Origin: Halovibrio variabilis
Lineage (GTDB): Bacteria > Pseudomonadota > Gammaproteobacteria > Pseudomonadales > Halomonadaceae
NCBI RefSeq assembly: GCF_007991175.1
Contig: NZ_BJXV01000009.1
Coordinates: forward strand, 124,001-188,000
Length of the DNA: 64,000 bases
Direction: 5' to 3'
Shown here: positions 1-10,628 of the stretch, one piece after another
Layout of the letters: each line of letters begins with the position of its first letter
How positions within the stretch are numbered: the first letter of the stretch is position 1
Position numbers and translations under genes: made by a program
Notes under the pieces: model-generated
What the model was told of the DNA's origin: nothing
The model's database searches: none
The model's input: only the letters and a program-made list of their open reading frames with translations

Positions 1-1155
1 CCCCGCCAGCTGCATCATCTCGCCCCCCTGTCGCCAGGTCGCCTGCAGTCGTTGCGCGTAGCAAGAATGTTGAGCGCCTGGTGGAGACAGCATCACCTGC
101 CAGCCTAACGGCCCTAGCGGTGTCTCAAGTGGCGCCTGGCCGTCCCAGCTAACCGCCCAGGGCGGTAGCGTTGGCAGCGGCGCCATTAGATAGAGCCGCT
201 GTCGCCATAGGCGCGCCTGAGCGCCCGACCACTCAACGCATACCTCGGCATCCGCCTTGGCTGTGAGTTGATCCAACAGGCTTTCCAAGCGCTTTTGCGG
301 CGGTGTCGGCAAGCCCTGCTGTTGGCAAAGAGTGCGCACCAGCAGCCGCTGGCGCGAACGGGAGCGCTCGCCCAGCGCAGTCGCGTCGATGCTCAGGCTA
401 TCAAGATACTGGCTACCGACCAGCAGGGTTTGCAGCTCTTCTTGGGCGTATTCGCGCAGTAACGTATCGGCCTCACTGGCATGTTCTGCGCTGTTCGCCA
501 AGGCGGCAGCGGCGCTAGGCCAGCGCTCACGGAGTGCTGGCAGCACCCGGTGGCGCAGGCGATTGCGGTCAAGGCTAATATCGCGATTGGTGGGGTCATC
601 GCACCAGCTCAAATCGAGCAGCCCAGCCGCTGCTTCAAGCTCTGCTCGGCGCACGCTCAGCCATGGGCGCATCAGGGCAATGCCCTGGGCGTCGCGCCGC
701 AAAGGCATGCCCGCCAGGCCGCGCAACCCGCTGCCGCGCAGGGCGGCAAGCAGAAAGGTTTCCGCCTGATCATCCTGGTGCTGGGCCAGCCACAGCGTAT
801 CGCCCGCGGAAAGAGTGGCAAAAAAAGCCTTATAGCGGGCGTTGCGGGCGGCGCCTTCAATGCCCTCGCCGTGCGCTTCCACCGCTACATTGACCACCGT
901 TAGGGGTACGTTCAAACGCTCGCAGAGTGTTTGACAGTGTTCTTCGAATGTCTCTGCCGCCGCCTGGAGGCCGTGATTAATGTGGATGGCCCGCAGGTGG
1001 CGGTCTGCTTGTTCACAGACCTGGGCGGCTAACGCGAGCAGCAGACAGGAATCCAGGCCGCCCGAGAGTGCCACCCAAACAGCACGCCCCGGCGGGGTTT
1101 CCGCCAGGGCGTCGTTGAGAAGGCCTTGGAGTCTATTAAGCGGTGGGGGCGCCAT
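1..1155 (-). CDS. tilS: tRNA(Ile)-lysidine synthase, 3' part outside window
   Basis: Cytoplasmic ATP-dependent enzyme that turns C34 of the CAU-anticodon tRNA-Ile into lysidine, so the tRNA reads AUA instead of AUG. The 385 codons present start with ATG and carry the N-type PP-loop ATP-binding motif SGGLDS at residues 31-36. The last visible residues, including RQGGE, fit the C-terminal substrate-binding domain of the family. The frame is open to base 1, so the C-terminus is missing here. The start overlaps the end of accA by 20 bp, implying cotranscription with accA. Family recognition rests on the PP-loop motif, the tRNA-synthase-like body and the accA-tilS order. Confidence 0.93.
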   Translation of the reverse strand, partial: MAPPPLNRLQGLLNDALAETPPGRAVWVALSGGLDSCLLLALAAQVCEQADRHLRAIHINHGLQAAAETFEEHCQTLCERLNVPLTVVNVAVEAHGEGIEGAARNARYKAFFATLSAGDTLWLAQHQDDQAETFLLAALRGSGLRGLAGMPLRRDAQGIALMRPWLSVRRAELEAAAGLLDLSWCDDPTNRDISLDRNRLRHRVLPALRERWPSAAAALANSAEHASEADTLLREYAQEELQTLLVGSQYLDSLSIDATALGERSRSRQRLLVRTLCQQQGLPTPPQKRLESLLDQLTAKADAEVCVEWSGAQARLWRQRLYLMAPLPTLPPWAVSWDGQAPLETPLGPLGWQVMLSPPGAQHSCYAQRLQATWRQGGEMMQLAG

Positions 1156-2092
1156 AGCTCATTAAACGCTTGTAGCGACGCTCCAGCAGTGCGTCGGTGT
1201 CCATCGCCTGCAAACGTTCAAGGCTCGCTGACAGGGCTTCTTTAACCCGCTCAGCGGTCGTCAGCGGGTGGCGATGGGACCCGCCTAGCGGCTCTTTGAT
1301 CAGCGAATCGACAAACCCCAGCTCTTTTAAACGCTCGGCGGTAATCCCCATGGCCTGGGCCGCTTCGGAAGCTTTTTCAGCGCTTTTCCACAGAATTGAG
1401 GCGCAGCCTTCCGGCGAGATCACCGAGTAGGTGGAGTACTGCAGCATTTGCAGTTCGTCGCACACGCCAATCGCCAACGCCCCGCCGGAGCCGCCTTCGC
1501 CCACCACCGTCGAGATAATCGGCGTTTTCAGGCGCGACATCACCGCCAGGTTGTAGGCGATGGCCTCTGACTGACCGCGCTCTTCGGCGTCGATGCCGGG
1601 GTAGGCGCCCGGCGTGTCGATAAAGGTCAGCACCGGCATTTTAAATCGCTCGGCCATTTCCATCAGGCGACACGCTTTACGGTAGCCTTCAGGGCGTGGC
1701 ATGCCGAAGTTACGGCGCACTTTCTCTTTGACGTCGCGGCCTTTTTGGTGGCCAATGACCATCACCGGGGCATCGTTCAAGCGGGCAATCCCGCCCACCA
1801 ACGCCGCATCATCGGCGAAGTTGCGGTCACCGTGAAGTTCATCAAAGTCGGTGAACACGTGCTCAAGGTAGTCCAGCGTATAGGGCCGCTGGGGGTGCCG
1901 TGAAATCTGCGAAACCTGCCAGGGAGTCAAATCCTTGAAGATCGATTCCGTCAGCTTGCGGCTCTTCTCTTCCAGCCGAGCAATCTCGTCGGAAAGGTTG
2001 ACTTGGCTATCGGAGCTGACTAACCGCAGCTCCTCAATTTTTGCCTGAAGTTCGGCAATCGGCTGTTCAAAATCGAGATAATTAGGATTCAT
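1136..2092 (-). CDS. accA: Acetyl-CoA carboxylase carboxyltransferase subunit alpha
   Basis: Alpha half of the carboxyltransferase that moves CO2 from carboxybiotin on AccB to acetyl-CoA, giving malonyl-CoA for fatty acid synthesis; it works as an A2D2 complex with AccD. The product is 318 residues, matching the usual 315-320. It shows the glycine-rich [13 protein letters not shown] segment near residues 197-209 and the [10 protein letters not shown] segment near 157-166. A longer frame begins 42 bp upstream, but the start giving MNPNYLDFE matches the family N-terminus. It lies downstream of dnaE on the same strand, with a promoter candidate in the 125-bp gap, and tilS overlaps its 3' end. 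Confidence 0.97.
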   Translation of the reverse strand: MNPNYLDFEQPIAELQAKIEELRLVSSDSQVNLSDEIARLEEKSRKLTESIFKDLTPWQVSQISRHPQRPYTLDYLEHVFTDFDELHGDRNFADDAALVGGIARLNDAPVMVIGHQKGRDVKEKVRRNFGMPRPEGYRKACRLMEMAERFKMPVLTFIDTPGAYPGIDAEERGQSEAIAYNLAVMSRLKTPIISTVVGEGGSGGALAIGVCDELQMLQYSTYSVISPEGCASILWKSAEKASEAAQAMGITAERLKELGFVDSLIKEPLGGSHRHPLTTAERVKEALSASLERLQAMDTDALLERRYKRLMSYGAPTA

Positions 2093-2141
2093 CGGCTCTG
2101 CCTGTAAGCTGCTTGAAAAAACAAGCCTGATCAAAATAAGT

Positions 2142-2169
2142 ATTATCGCACCCTGACCCTGCCACGCAA
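2142..2169 (-). promoter_or_regulatory. Promoter candidate for accA
   Basis: On the minus strand a GATAAT -10 box (2142-2147) lies 16 bp from a TTGCGT -35 box (2164-2169), about 50 bp upstream of the accA start. The -10 matches five of six consensus bases and the -35 only three. accA could equally be read through from dnaE. Confidence 0.35.
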
Positions 2170-2177
2170 GGTGAGTG

Positions 2178-2215
2178 CCTGCCCTATCGCCTGCCCTATC
2201 GCCTGCCCTATCGCC
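2178..2215. repeat. 12-bp unit tandem repeat, three copies
   Basis: Three perfect head-to-tail copies of CCTGCCCTATCG (2178-2189, 2190-2201, 2202-2213), plus two bases of a fourth, lie immediately beyond the dnaE stop codon. The unit length is a multiple of three, but the repeat is outside the reading frame end. It looks like a slippage-generated microsatellite between dnaE and accA. Confidence 0.95.
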
Positions 2216-2217
2216 TT

Positions 2218-5200
2218 TTAACGATAACGCAGTTGTACACCTGTCTGGCCCTGGACATCCCGCAGCGCCAGCAGCAGGTCGTCACTGGGCGAGACCTTCC
2301 ACTCATCGGCGAGTTCCAGCCAGGCCACCGCCGAAGGATGGCGGTACTGCAAACGCACCGGCAGCCCCGCCTCATCGCGATAAGGGGACAAACTGTCGCG
2401 CAGGCTCTCAATTAAGCGCCCATTGATCTGCCCCGCGTCCAGCGCCAGCTCCACTGCTTGGCCGTAGCGAATACGCGCCGTCACCATCGGTGTAACGTCT
2501 TTACCGCGCAGCCGCAGGCCGCCAGAGAATTCATCGCTGGAGACCTCGCCCTCGACGATAAGCACCTGATCGGCCTCAATCTGCCCGCGCAGCTGCTCAA
2601 ATAGCTCGCCGAACAGCGAGGCTTCAATACGCCCGGTGCGGTCATCCAGGGTAATAAACGCCATGGTATCGCCGCGCTTGGACTTCATGGTGCGCACGCC
2701 GACCACCAGCCCCGCCACCCGCTGCGGGTCACGGGAGGGCTTTAGATCGCTGATTCGAGTTGACACAAAACGCTTTAGCTCCCGCTCGTACTCGTCGATC
2801 GGGTGGCCCGTGAGGTAAAGCCCCAGGGTGTCTTTCTCGCCTGAGAGCCGTTCGCGATCGGTCCACTCCCGGGCATGGATATACTCGGCGTAAGCGTTAC
2901 TGTCGCCTTCGTCTGCCTCTGCGTCGGTGCTAAACGCGTCCCCGAACATGTCCAGCATGCCCAGGTTTTGATTAGTGTGGTTCTGCGCGGCGGCTTTGAG
3001 CGCGTCTTCCATGGCCGCGAACAGAACGGCGCGATTGGGCCCCAGCTTATCCAGCGCACCGGAGCGAATCAGCGCCTCCAAGGTGCGTTTATTCATCCGC
3101 TTCGGATCCATACGACGGCAAAAGTCGAAGATATCCTTAAACGGGCCGTCTGCCTCACGGGCTTCGACAATGGCGCCAATGGGGCCTTCGCCCACGCCGC
3201 GAATCGCACCCAGGCCATACACCACGCGCGCGTCGGTATCCACGGTGAACTTGTAGCCACCGACGTTGACATCCGGCGGGGTCACGGTGAGTTTGAGGTT
3301 ACGGCACTCCTCAATCAGCGGCACCACTTTATCCAGGTTGTCCATTTCGGTGGACATAACCGCCGCCATAAAGGGCCCTGGATAGTGGGCTTTTAGCCAC
3401 GCGGTTTGGTAGGAAACCAACGCGTAGGCGGCCGAGTGCGACTTGTTAAAGCCGTAACCGGCGAATTTTTCCACCAGGTCAAAGATATTGCCGGCCAGGT
3501 CTTTATCGACACCGTTGGCGGCACAACCCTCCATAAAGCCGTCGCGCTGCTTGGCCATCTCTTCGGGTTTTTTCTTACCCATGGCGCGGCGCAGCATATC
3601 GGCCTGACCGAGACTGTAGCCCGCCATGACCTGAGCGATCTGCATGACCTGCTCTTGGTAGAGAATGATGCCGTAAGTGGGCGCCAGCACCGGCTTCAGC
3701 AACTCATGCTGGTAATCCGGGTGGGGATAAGAGACTTCCGCGCGGCCATGCTTACGGTTGATAAAGTCATCCACCATGCCCGACTGCAGCGGGCCGGGGC
3801 GAAACAGCGCCACCAGAGCGATCATATCGTCCAGGGAGTCGGGCAGCAGGCGCTTGATCAGCTCCTTCATGCCGCGGGACTCAAGCTGGAAAACCGCCGT
3901 GGTCTCAGCGCGCTTGAGCATCTCAAAGGTAGGCGCGTCATCCAACGGGATGCTTTCGATACTCAGCGGCCCCTGGCCGTTAACGCTACGCACCTTATCG
4001 ACCATCTCCAGGGCCCAGTCGATAATCGTCAACGTACGCAGGCCCAGGAAGTCAAACTTGACCAGCCCGGCTTCTTCGATATCGTTTTTATCGAACTGAA
4101 CCATCAAGCCGGAGCCGTCTTCATCGCAGAGCAGCGGCGAAAAGTCGGTCAACTTGGTCGGCGCAATCACCACGCCACCGGCGTGCTTACCCGTGCCCCG
4201 CGTGGTGCCCTCTAGCTTGAGCGCCATTTCCCAGATTTCTTCGGCTTCTTCGTCGTTGCCGATAAACTCTTTGAGCGCCGGCTCCTGCTCAATCGCCTTG
4301 GCCAGGGTCATGCCGACTTCAAAAGGAATCAGCTTGGAGAGCTTGTCGCCCAGCGAGTAGGGGCGACCTTGGGCGCGGGCCACGTCACGCACCACGGCTT
4401 TCGCCGCCATGGTGCCAAAGGTGACGATCTGGGAGACCGCGTTACGCCCGTAACGCTCGGCGACATACTCGATGACTTTGTCGCGCTTCTCCATGCAGAA
4501 ATCGACGTCAAAGTCGGGCATGGAGACACGCTCGGGGTTCAAAAAACGCTCGAACAGTAGATCGTAGCCAATCGGGTCTAAATCAGTGATCTTTTGTGCG
4601 TAGGCCACCAGCGAACCGGCACCCGAACCGCGCCCCGGGCCTACCGGCACGCTGTTGTCCTTGGCCCACTGGATAAAGTCCATCACGATCAGGAAATAGC
4701 CAGGGAAGCCCATCTGGATAATAACGTTGAGCTCGAACTCCAGCCGGTCGCGGTAGCGCTGGTCGATCGCCTGATACTCATCGCTGTCGCGAGGGTAACG
4801 CTGCGCGGGAAACAGAAAGTCGAGGCGATCCGTTAGGCCGTCGTGAGAGACCTTGCGGAAAAACTCATCCTGGGTCATGCCTTCAGGAATGCCAAACTCA
4901 GGCAGGAAAATCTCGCCCAGCCGCACGTCGACGCTGCAGCGCTCGGCGATCATCACGCTATTTTCCAGCGCTTCGGGAATATCGGAGAACAGCGCTGCCA
5001 TCTCGTCGGGGCTTTTTAGGTACTGCTCTTCGCTGTAGCGGCGTTCGCGGCGCGGGTCATCCAGCGCTTTGCCTTCGCCGATGGCGACCCGGGTCTCGTG
5101 GGCCCAGTAATCGTCGCGCTCAAGAAAGCGCACGTCGTTGGTCGCCACGACCGGCGTGCCTGTTTCAATGGCCAGCTTGACGCTGGCATGGACACAAACC

Positions 5201-5733
5201 TCTTCCAGCGGACGCCCGGTGCGAACGAGCTCCAGGTAAAAGCGCTCGGGAAATGCCGCCTGCCACTCTTCGAGCAGCAGCCGCGCGTCCTGTTCGTGAT
5301 CGGACAGCAGGTGGCGGCCAATCTCGCCCTCACGGGCCCCGGAGAGTGCAATCAGCCCTTCGTTCTGTTCAAGCACCCACTGCTTATCGAGAATGGCCCG
5401 CCCCTGGCGCTGGCCATGGGTCCAGCCTTTCGAGATCAACTCGGTCAGGTTGCGATAACCCACCTCGTTCATCGCCAGCAGCGTTAGCCGGTAAGGGTGG
5501 GATTCGTCATGGGGATTCTGCAGCCATAAATCGCTGCCGATAATCGGTTTCAACCCCGCCCCCTGGGCGGCTTTATAAAACTTCACCAGGCCAAACAGGT
5601 TGGTTTCATCGGTCAAGGCCAGTGCTGGCATCGCCCGCTCAGCCGTGGTGCTGACCAGCGATTTTAGCTTCACTAAGCCATCGACCAGGGAGTATTCACT
5701 GTGCAAACGTAAATGAACGAACGGAACCGTCAT
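2218..5733 (-). CDS. dnaE: DNA polymerase III subunit alpha
   Basis: Catalytic subunit of the replicative DNA polymerase. It has 1171 residues, close to the 1160 of E. coli. An N-terminal PHP domain starts at [15 protein letters not shown]. The C-family palm contains PDFDVDF near residue 400, holding two catalytic aspartates, and KFDFLG near 555, supplying the third. A helix-hairpin-helix region follows, then a clamp-binding-like LDMF segment near 925, an OB fold and the tau-binding tail. The ATG gives the canonical [15 protein letters not shown] start. It sits between rnhB (67-bp gap) and accA, an order widely conserved in gammaproteobacteria. Confidence 0.98.
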   Translation of the reverse strand: MTVPFVHLRLHSEYSLVDGLVKLKSLVSTTAERAMPALALTDETNLFGLVKFYKAAQGAGLKPIIGSDLWLQNPHDESHPYRLTLLAMNEVGYRNLTELISKGWTHGQRQGRAILDKQWVLEQNEGLIALSGAREGEIGRHLLSDHEQDARLLLEEWQAAFPERFYLELVRTGRPLEEVCVHASVKLAIETGTPVVATNDVRFLERDDYWAHETRVAIGEGKALDDPRRERRYSEEQYLKSPDEMAALFSDIPEALENSVMIAERCSVDVRLGEIFLPEFGIPEGMTQDEFFRKVSHDGLTDRLDFLFPAQRYPRDSDEYQAIDQRYRDRLEFELNVIIQMGFPGYFLIVMDFIQWAKDNSVPVGPGRGSGAGSLVAYAQKITDLDPIGYDLLFERFLNPERVSMPDFDVDFCMEKRDKVIEYVAERYGRNAVSQIVTFGTMAAKAVVRDVARAQGRPYSLGDKLSKLIPFEVGMTLAKAIEQEPALKEFIGNDEEAEEIWEMALKLEGTTRGTGKHAGGVVIAPTKLTDFSPLLCDEDGSGLMVQFDKNDIEEAGLVKFDFLGLRTLTIIDWALEMVDKVRSVNGQGPLSIESIPLDDAPTFEMLKRAETTAVFQLESRGMKELIKRLLPDSLDDMIALVALFRPGPLQSGMVDDFINRKHGRAEVSYPHPDYQHELLKPVLAPTYGIILYQEQVMQIAQVMAGYSLGQADMLRRAMGKKKPEEMAKQRDGFMEGCAANGVDKDLAGNIFDLVEKFAGYGFNKSHSAAYALVSYQTAWLKAHYPGPFMAAVMSTEMDNLDKVVPLIEECRNLKLTVTPPDVNVGGYKFTVDTDARVVYGLGAIRGVGEGPIGAIVEAREADGPFKDIFDFCRRMDPKRMNKRTLEALIRSGALDKLGPNRAVLFAAMEDALKAAAQNHTNQNLGMLDMFGDAFSTDAEADEGDSNAYAEYIHAREWTDRERLSGEKDTLGLYLTGHPIDEYERELKRFVSTRISDLKPSRDPQRVAGLVVGVRTMKSKRGDTMAFITLDDRTGRIEASLFGELFEQLRGQIEADQVLIVEGEVSSDEFSGGLRLRGKDVTPMVTARIRYGQAVELALDAGQINGRLIESLRDSLSPYRDEAGLPVRLQYRHPSAVAWLELADEWKVSPSDDLLLALRDVQGQTGVQLRYR

Positions 5734-5800
5734 GACGCTCTCGCTGACTTCATAACACCCTCAACAAATTGGTAACATTCTCAGCAAAAAAAGAACGGAT

Positions 5801-6448
5801 TTAAAGCAGCGCTAACTGACGCTGAACGGGCGCAAAACTGCGCCGGTGGTCTGGCAAAGGCCCATGAACTGCCAGTGCGGCGAGGTGCTCTTTGGTGGGA
5901 TAACCCTTATGGCGCGCAAAGCCATACTCAGGGTAGCGCATATCCAGCGTTACCATTTGGGCATCGCGAGCGACTTTAGCCAAAATCGACGCGGCGGCAA
6001 TGGCACAGTGGCGTGAATCGCCCTTCACCACGGCTTGGCCGGGCAGTAGGTGCCCAGGTAATTTGTTGCCATCCACGAGTAGATATTCCGCCACGGGCGC
6101 CAGCGCATCAATAGCGCGACGCATGGCCAAGTGCGTGGCATGGTAAATATTCAGTGTATCTACTTCAGCAGCACTGGCTTCTGCCACGCCAAAGGCTAAC
6201 GCCCGCTCGCGAATCTGACTATCCAGCGCTTCACGTTTTCGCGCGGTCAACTTTTTGGAGTCGGTAAGACCCTCAATCGGCTGAGCGGGATCGAGAATGA
6301 CCGCCGCCGCGACGACACTGCCTATCAGCGGCCCGCGACCCACTTCATCCACCCCCGCCAGCCGCTCTCCATTATAGGCAATCTCAAGGGTTGGAAAATC
6401 CTTATGCTCAATCAGCCAGCGCTCAATGGCCAGGCCCTTATTTGTCAT
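5801..6448 (-). CDS. rnhB: Ribonuclease HII
   Basis: Endonuclease that nicks RNA-DNA hybrids and starts removal of ribonucleotides misincorporated into DNA. The 215-residue product contains the hallmark GVDEVGRGP with catalytic D34 and E35, plus DSKKL (63-67), LLVDG with D126, and a later acidic residue near 162 in AKVARD. The frame extends upstream inside lpxB, but the ATG at 6448 gives the usual N-terminal length and overlaps the lpxB stop by 11 bp, suggesting translational coupling. It stands between lpxB and dnaE. Confidence 0.97.
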   Translation of the reverse strand: MTNKGLAIERWLIEHKDFPTLEIAYNGERLAGVDEVGRGPLIGSVVAAAVILDPAQPIEGLTDSKKLTARKREALDSQIRERALAFGVAEASAAEVDTLNIYHATHLAMRRAIDALAPVAEYLLVDGNKLPGHLLPGQAVVKGDSRHCAIAAASILAKVARDAQMVTLDMRYPEYGFARHKGYPTKEHLAALAVHGPLPDHRRSFAPVQRQLALL

Positions 6449-7610
6449 AACCCGTCTCCAGCGGCTGACCTGCGGCAAGGAGGCTGACCGCCTCGGCAGC
6501 GCGACGGCTGGCGTTGCGCTGGAGAGTGGCATGCATCTCGGCAAAGCGTGTTTCCAAGGCATGGCGGCTTGCATCATCCGCCAGCATGGCGCTTAGCTGA
6601 TCAGCAATCGCCTCCGGTGAGGCGGCCTCTTGTATCAATTCGGGCACCAGGGTTTCTTGCGCAATCAAGTTGGGCAGTGAGACCCACTGGGTTTTGACCA
6701 TTCGCTTGGCCAGCCAATGCGTCATCGGTGCCATTTTATAGGCCACCAGCATGGTGCGGTGGCACAGCATGGCTTCCAGCGCGGCGGTGCCAGACGCCAA
6801 CAGCACGATATCGCTGGCCACCATCGCTTCGCGGGCCAAGCCATCCAGCAGCGTTATGCGCGCCGCCAACAGCGGGTAATTGGCAAGCAGGGCGCTGATT
6901 TCGCGGCGACGATCAGCCGTCGCTGCGGGGATCACCACCTTCAGCGTGGGGTGGCGCTGGCAGAGCTGTTCCGCGGCGGCCAGAAAGGTCGCGCCCAAAA
7001 AACGGATTTCATTGGCCCGCGAGCCCGGCAACAGCGCTAATACCTGGCTATCAGGCGCGAGCTCCAGGGCCTGGCGCGTGGCAGCACGGTCATTCTCCAG
7101 CGGCATTTCGTCGGCCAGCGGATGACCCACAAACGCAACGGGGACACGATGCTCGCGGTAAAAGGCGGCTTCAAAAGGCAGCAGTGTCAGCATGCCATCG
7201 ACTGACTTGGCAATGCCTTTTACCCGCCCTTGGCGCCACGCCCATACAGAAGGACTCACGTAGTGGGCGGTGATAATACCCGCTTCGCGAAGCTGGCGTT
7301 CCAGGCCCAAATTGAAGTCGGGCGCATCGATGCCGAGCATAATATCCGGCTGCCAGGCCAACGCTTCGGCTTTTAGGGTGCGCCGCACGCGGATCAGTTC
7401 GGGGAGGTGCTTAAGCACTTCCACCAGCCCCATTACCGCGAGGGTCTCTAACGGAAAGCGACTCTGCATGCCTACCGCCTGCATGCGCGGCCCGCCAATA
7501 CCACGGAACTCAACATCCGGATGGTGGGCTTTGAGTTCACGCATCAGGCCCGCACCCAGTATATCGCCGGAAAGCTCCCCGGCCACGAGGTAAACGCGTT
7601 GCAGGGTCAT
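6438..7610 (-). CDS. lpxB: Lipid-A-disaccharide synthase
   Basis: Peripheral inner-membrane GT-B glycosyltransferase (family GT19) that joins UDP-2,3-diacylglucosamine and lipid X into the beta-1,6-linked lipid A disaccharide. The product is 390 residues, typical for the family. The N-terminal AGELSGD segment (residues 10-16) corresponds to the family's AGExSGD motif; [10 protein letters not shown] and the C-terminal VAYKMAPMT region fit the nucleotide-binding half. It follows lpxA by 17 bp and overlaps rnhB, forming the conserved lpxD-fabZ-lpxA-lpxB-rnhB cluster. Confidence 0.97.
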   Translation of the reverse strand: MTLQRVYLVAGELSGDILGAGLMRELKAHHPDVEFRGIGGPRMQAVGMQSRFPLETLAVMGLVEVLKHLPELIRVRRTLKAEALAWQPDIMLGIDAPDFNLGLERQLREAGIITAHYVSPSVWAWRQGRVKGIAKSVDGMLTLLPFEAAFYREHRVPVAFVGHPLADEMPLENDRAATRQALELAPDSQVLALLPGSRANEIRFLGATFLAAAEQLCQRHPTLKVVIPAATADRRREISALLANYPLLAARITLLDGLAREAMVASDIVLLASGTAALEAMLCHRTMLVAYKMAPMTHWLAKRMVKTQWVSLPNLIAQETLVPELIQEAASPEAIADQLSAMLADDASRHALETRFAEMHATLQRNASRRAAEAVSLLAAGQPLETGYDK

Positions 7611-7627
7611 AAGGTGGTTAGCATCGG

Positions 7628-8395
7628 TTAGCGGGTGATACCGCGAGTCGAACGCTCAATGGAGGCGGCAAAGTGCTCGACCTCAGGCAGTTCAAAACGG
7701 CTGCGCATTTCGACAAGCGCCTGCTCCGTGGTTAGCCCTTGGCGATAGACCATTTTATACGCGGCGGTGAGCGCGCTGATCGCTTCGTGGCTAAAACCAC
7801 GCCGCTTTAAACCCACCAGGTTAAGCCCCCGCGCTTCGGCCGGGTTGCCATTAATCATGATATAGGCAGGGGTGTCTTTGGTGATAATCGAGCCACCGCC
7901 GGCCATGGCGTGATCGCCGAAATGGCAGAACTGATGTACCGCCGCCAGACCGCCCAGAATAACGTAATCGCCAACCGTCACATGGCCCGCCAGGGTAACC
8001 TGATTAGCCAAGATGCAGTCGTTACCAATCACGCAGTCGTGACCCACGTGCACATAGGCCATCAACAGATTGCGCGAACCAATGGTGGTTTCGCTGCGAT
8101 CCTGAACCGTGCCGCGATGGATCGTGGCGCCTTCGCGAATGACATTGTCGTCACCCATGACTAGCCGCGTCGGCTCGCCCGCGTATTTTTTGTCCTGACA
8201 GTCTTCGCCCACCGAGGCAAACTGAAAGATACGCGTGCGTTTGCCCAGCGTGGTGGGGCCTTTAATCACCACGTGCGGGCCAATCACCGAGCCTGCGCCA
8301 ATGGTGACGTCAGGGCCAATAATGCTAAAAGGGCCGACCTCAACGTCGTCGGCAAGGCGCGCCGTCGAGTCGACCAGAGCAGTAGGATGTATCAA
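7628..8395 (-). CDS. lpxA: UDP-N-acetylglucosamine O-acyltransferase, TTG start
   Basis: First lipid A enzyme: transfers a 3-hydroxyacyl chain from ACP to the 3-OH of UDP-GlcNAc. It has left-handed beta-helix hexapeptide repeats through residue about 180, catalytic His119 in HVGHDC, and a C-terminal helical part. TTG at 8395 is preferred because a strong GAGGAAGGT lies just upstream, it overlaps the fabZ stop in the coupled TTGA form, and it gives 255 residues like other LpxA proteins; the longer frame also starts with TTG but has a poor context. Gly167 aligns with E. coli Gly173 of the acyl-chain ruler, so the pocket is not blocked by Met as in P. aeruginosa. Confidence 0.96.
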   Translation of the reverse strand: MIHPTALVDSTARLADDVEVGPFSIIGPDVTIGAGSVIGPHVVIKGPTTLGKRTRIFQFASVGEDCQDKKYAGEPTRLVMGDDNVIREGATIHRGTVQDRSETTIGSRNLLMAYVHVGHDCVIGNDCILANQVTLAGHVTVGDYVILGGLAAVHQFCHFGDHAMAGGGSIITKDTPAYIMINGNPAEARGLNLVGLKRRGFSHEAISALTAAYKMVYRQGLTTEQALVEMRSRFELPEVEHFAASIERSTRGITR

Positions 8396-8835
8396 GCCAC
8401 CTTCCTCTCTGCACAAATAATTTCCGCTTCGCAGGCCAATTCACCATCAACGCTGGCGCGGCAGGCAAATTTCCAGATACCGCGTTTACCTTTAATCACG
8501 TCGGCTTCCAAGGTGAGCTTGTCACCGGGCATCACCGGACGTTTGAAACGCACTTTGTCGCTGCCCACTAGATAGTAGACGTAGCCATCGGCCGGCAGTT
8601 TATTTACCGTTTTAAAGCCAAGAATGCCGCATACCTGGGCCAGGGCTTCGATTACCAGCACCCCGGGCATGATCGGGTGATGGGGAAAATGGCCGTTGAA
8701 GAAGGGCTCGTTGATGCTGACATTCTTATACGCAACGATGGATTCACCGATGGCAAGCTGTGTTACTCGATCCACCAGCAAAAACGGGTAGCGGTGGGGC
8801 AAGTACTCGCGAATTTCATTGATATCCATAACCAT
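8392..8835 (-). CDS. fabZ: (3R)-hydroxyacyl-ACP dehydratase
   Basis: Hot-dog-fold dehydratase of type II fatty acid synthesis, acting on the same 3-hydroxyacyl-ACP pool that LpxA and LpxD draw on. The 147-residue product has the active-site signature [11 protein letters not shown] with the catalytic His, followed by the Glu in VIEALAQ. The ATG at 8835 has an AGAGGT about eight bases upstream; a second ATG two codons on is possible. The stop overlaps the lpxA TTG start, so synthesis of the two is probably coupled. A 146-bp gap separates it from lpxD. Confidence 0.97.
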   Translation of the reverse strand: MVMDINEIREYLPHRYPFLLVDRVTQLAIGESIVAYKNVSINEPFFNGHFPHHPIMPGVLVIEALAQVCGILGFKTVNKLPADGYVYYLVGSDKVRFKRPVMPGDKLTLEADVIKGKRGIWKFACRASVDGELACEAEIICAERKVA

Positions 8836-8981
8836 CGTAGCGACCTCTAAAATGACAAAAACCCTGGAATCCCTAAAGGGACTCAGGCAAACACCAGCAC
8901 GCCGGCGGGCAAAAAGGCAGTGGATTATAACGCTTTGCTAGTTAGCCTCAAGCCAAGGGGGCAGTTTTCATTCAGCATGCA

Positions 8982-10016
8982 TTAATCACGCTGCTTTTTT
9001 TCCAATCTTGCCAAGCGCTTAGCGATGTCGTCGAGCTGTTTAAAACGCACTGCGTTTTTTCGCCACTGGGTGTTGGCCATAGCGCCAGTGCCCGAGGAGT
9101 AAATCCCAGGCGTGTGGATGGAGTTGGTGACCAAACTCATTCCCGTCACCTGAACACCGTCGCAGATGGTTAGATGCCCGGACAAACCTGCGCCACCGCC
9201 CAGCATACAGTGCTTGCCGACCTTGGTAGAACCGGCAATGCCGACACAGCCTGCCAAGGCACTGTGGTCGCCAATGGTGACGTTGTGGGCAATTTGTACC
9301 TGACTATCAATTTTAACGTCATTGCCAATCACCGTATCCCCCAGCGCACCCCGGTCGATGCTGGAACAGCTGCCAACTTCCACATCATCGCCGAGCACCA
9401 CCCCCCCTAGCTGGGCAATTTTATGCCAGCCTGCGCCGTCGTGGGCAAAGCCAAAGCCGTCGCCACCGATGACACAGCCACTTTGCAGAATGGCTCGCTT
9501 ACCCACCACCACACCATGGCAGACAGTGACATTGGCATGCAGACGCGTTGCTTCACCGATAATGCTATCGGCCCCAACAACACTGCCTGCCCCAATGACG
9601 GCGCGGTCGCCCAGCACCGCACCTGCTTCAATCACGGCGTGCGCTTGAATACAGACATCGGCGCCTAGCTGAGCATCCTCTGCCACGACTGCCGTGGGAT
9701 GAATGCCAACGATGTCCCGCGCTGGCAGCGGATCAAATAGCTGCGACAGCTGGGCATAGCCCAGGTAGGGATTATCAATTTCCAGGCGTGGCACCGGACA
9801 GTGCTTGCCGTGCTCAGGGTGCAGTAACACCGCTGCTGCCTGCGTCGTCGCCAAATCTTTCAGGTAGGCGCGATTGGCCAGGAAAGCCACTTGGTCCGGC
9901 TGCGCGTCTTTCAGCGTTGCCAGGCCGCGGATCGGCTGCTGCGTATTGCCGCTAAAAGCGATGCCTAGATGGTTCGCAATATCGGCAAGGGTAAGCTGAT
10001 GAGAAGTGTGCGTCAT
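8982..10016 (-). CDS. lpxD: UDP-3-O-acylglucosamine N-acyltransferase
   Basis: Third lipid A step: adds a 3-hydroxyacyl chain from ACP to the 2-amino group of UDP-3-O-acylglucosamine. The product has 344 residues against 341 in E. coli. An N-terminal uridine-binding domain is followed by a long hexapeptide-repeat beta-helix with the catalytic His in the SQVQIAHNV segment, and a C-terminal helix ending RLARLEKKQRD. The chosen ATG gives MTHTSHQLTLAD; another start six codons upstream cannot be excluded because neither has a clear ribosome binding site. It lies 53 bp downstream of skp. Confidence 0.96.
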   Translation of the reverse strand: MTHTSHQLTLADIANHLGIAFSGNTQQPIRGLATLKDAQPDQVAFLANRAYLKDLATTQAAAVLLHPEHGKHCPVPRLEIDNPYLGYAQLSQLFDPLPARDIVGIHPTAVVAEDAQLGADVCIQAHAVIEAGAVLGDRAVIGAGSVVGADSIIGEATRLHANVTVCHGVVVGKRAILQSGCVIGGDGFGFAHDGAGWHKIAQLGGVVLGDDVEVGSCSSIDRGALGDTVIGNDVKIDSQVQIAHNVTIGDHSALAGCVGIAGSTKVGKHCMLGGGAGLSGHLTICDGVQVTGMSLVTNSIHTPGIYSSGTGAMANTQWRKNAVRFKQLDDIAKRLARLEKKQRD

Positions 10017-10069
10017 GGGAACCCAGGGAAGCATTGGTGTGGCTAAGCCACACCCATCGTCGTTTAAAT

Positions 10070-10570
10070 TTAGTTCAGGGTATCAAATATCTGGGTAACT
10101 TCGTCGGTCACATTGGGTAGATCGACCCCGGAGTGAAGCACCCCTTGAGGCTCTACCAGCACGTCAATACCATGACGCTCCAGCACCTGCTCGACGGCGC
10201 GCTCAAGCTTAGGCTCGGCACCTTCTAAAAACTGCTGTTCAGAACGCTGCTGCGCCTGCATGACCTCTTGGCGACGTTGCTCAAAGCGACTGCCTTTCTC
10301 TTGTAACTCGCTAATCAGCGACTCGCGCTGCGACTGCGCCATGGTCTCGCCTTCGTTCTGCAGGCGCTGCTGAAGCTGCTGAAGCTCATTGCCCAGACTC
10401 TGCACTTCACGCTGCTGGTTGCCAATTTGCCCTTCCAGCCTACTTAGCGACTCCTGGGCGGACTGGGTATTCATCAGCGCTGCTCGCCAGTCAAGCACCG
10501 CCACTTCCGCCGCGTGAGCAGGCAAAATCATCGCCGCTAACAGGCATACAGCCGCTGTCAGTTTACACAT
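10070..10570 (-). CDS. skp: Periplasmic chaperone Skp/OmpH
   Basis: Periplasmic holdase that carries unfolded outer-membrane proteins to the BAM complex. The 166-residue precursor has a signal peptide (hydrophobic core CLLAAMILP, likely cleavage after AHA near residue 20). A Gln/Glu-rich region from about 40 to 115 forms the coiled-coil tentacles, and a short C-terminal beta segment follows. A good AAGGAG lies upstream of the ATG. It sits directly downstream of bamA, its functional partner, and upstream of lpxD, as in most gammaproteobacteria. Confidence 0.95.
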   Translation of the reverse strand: MCKLTAAVCLLAAMILPAHAAEVAVLDWRAALMNTQSAQESLSRLEGQIGNQQREVQSLGNELQQLQQRLQNEGETMAQSQRESLISELQEKGSRFEQRRQEVMQAQQRSEQQFLEGAEPKLERAVEQVLERHGIDVLVEPQGVLHSGVDLPNVTDEVTQIFDTLN

Positions 10571-10628
10571 CCTATTATCTCCTTAGATCACGCTAGCGCG
10601 CGCCGTCATGGCGCGCGGTCTAGCAAAA

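Noticed and set aside
3406-4215. Long plus-strand ORF inside dnaE
   Set aside because: Shadow frame of a strongly supported gene; no family features.
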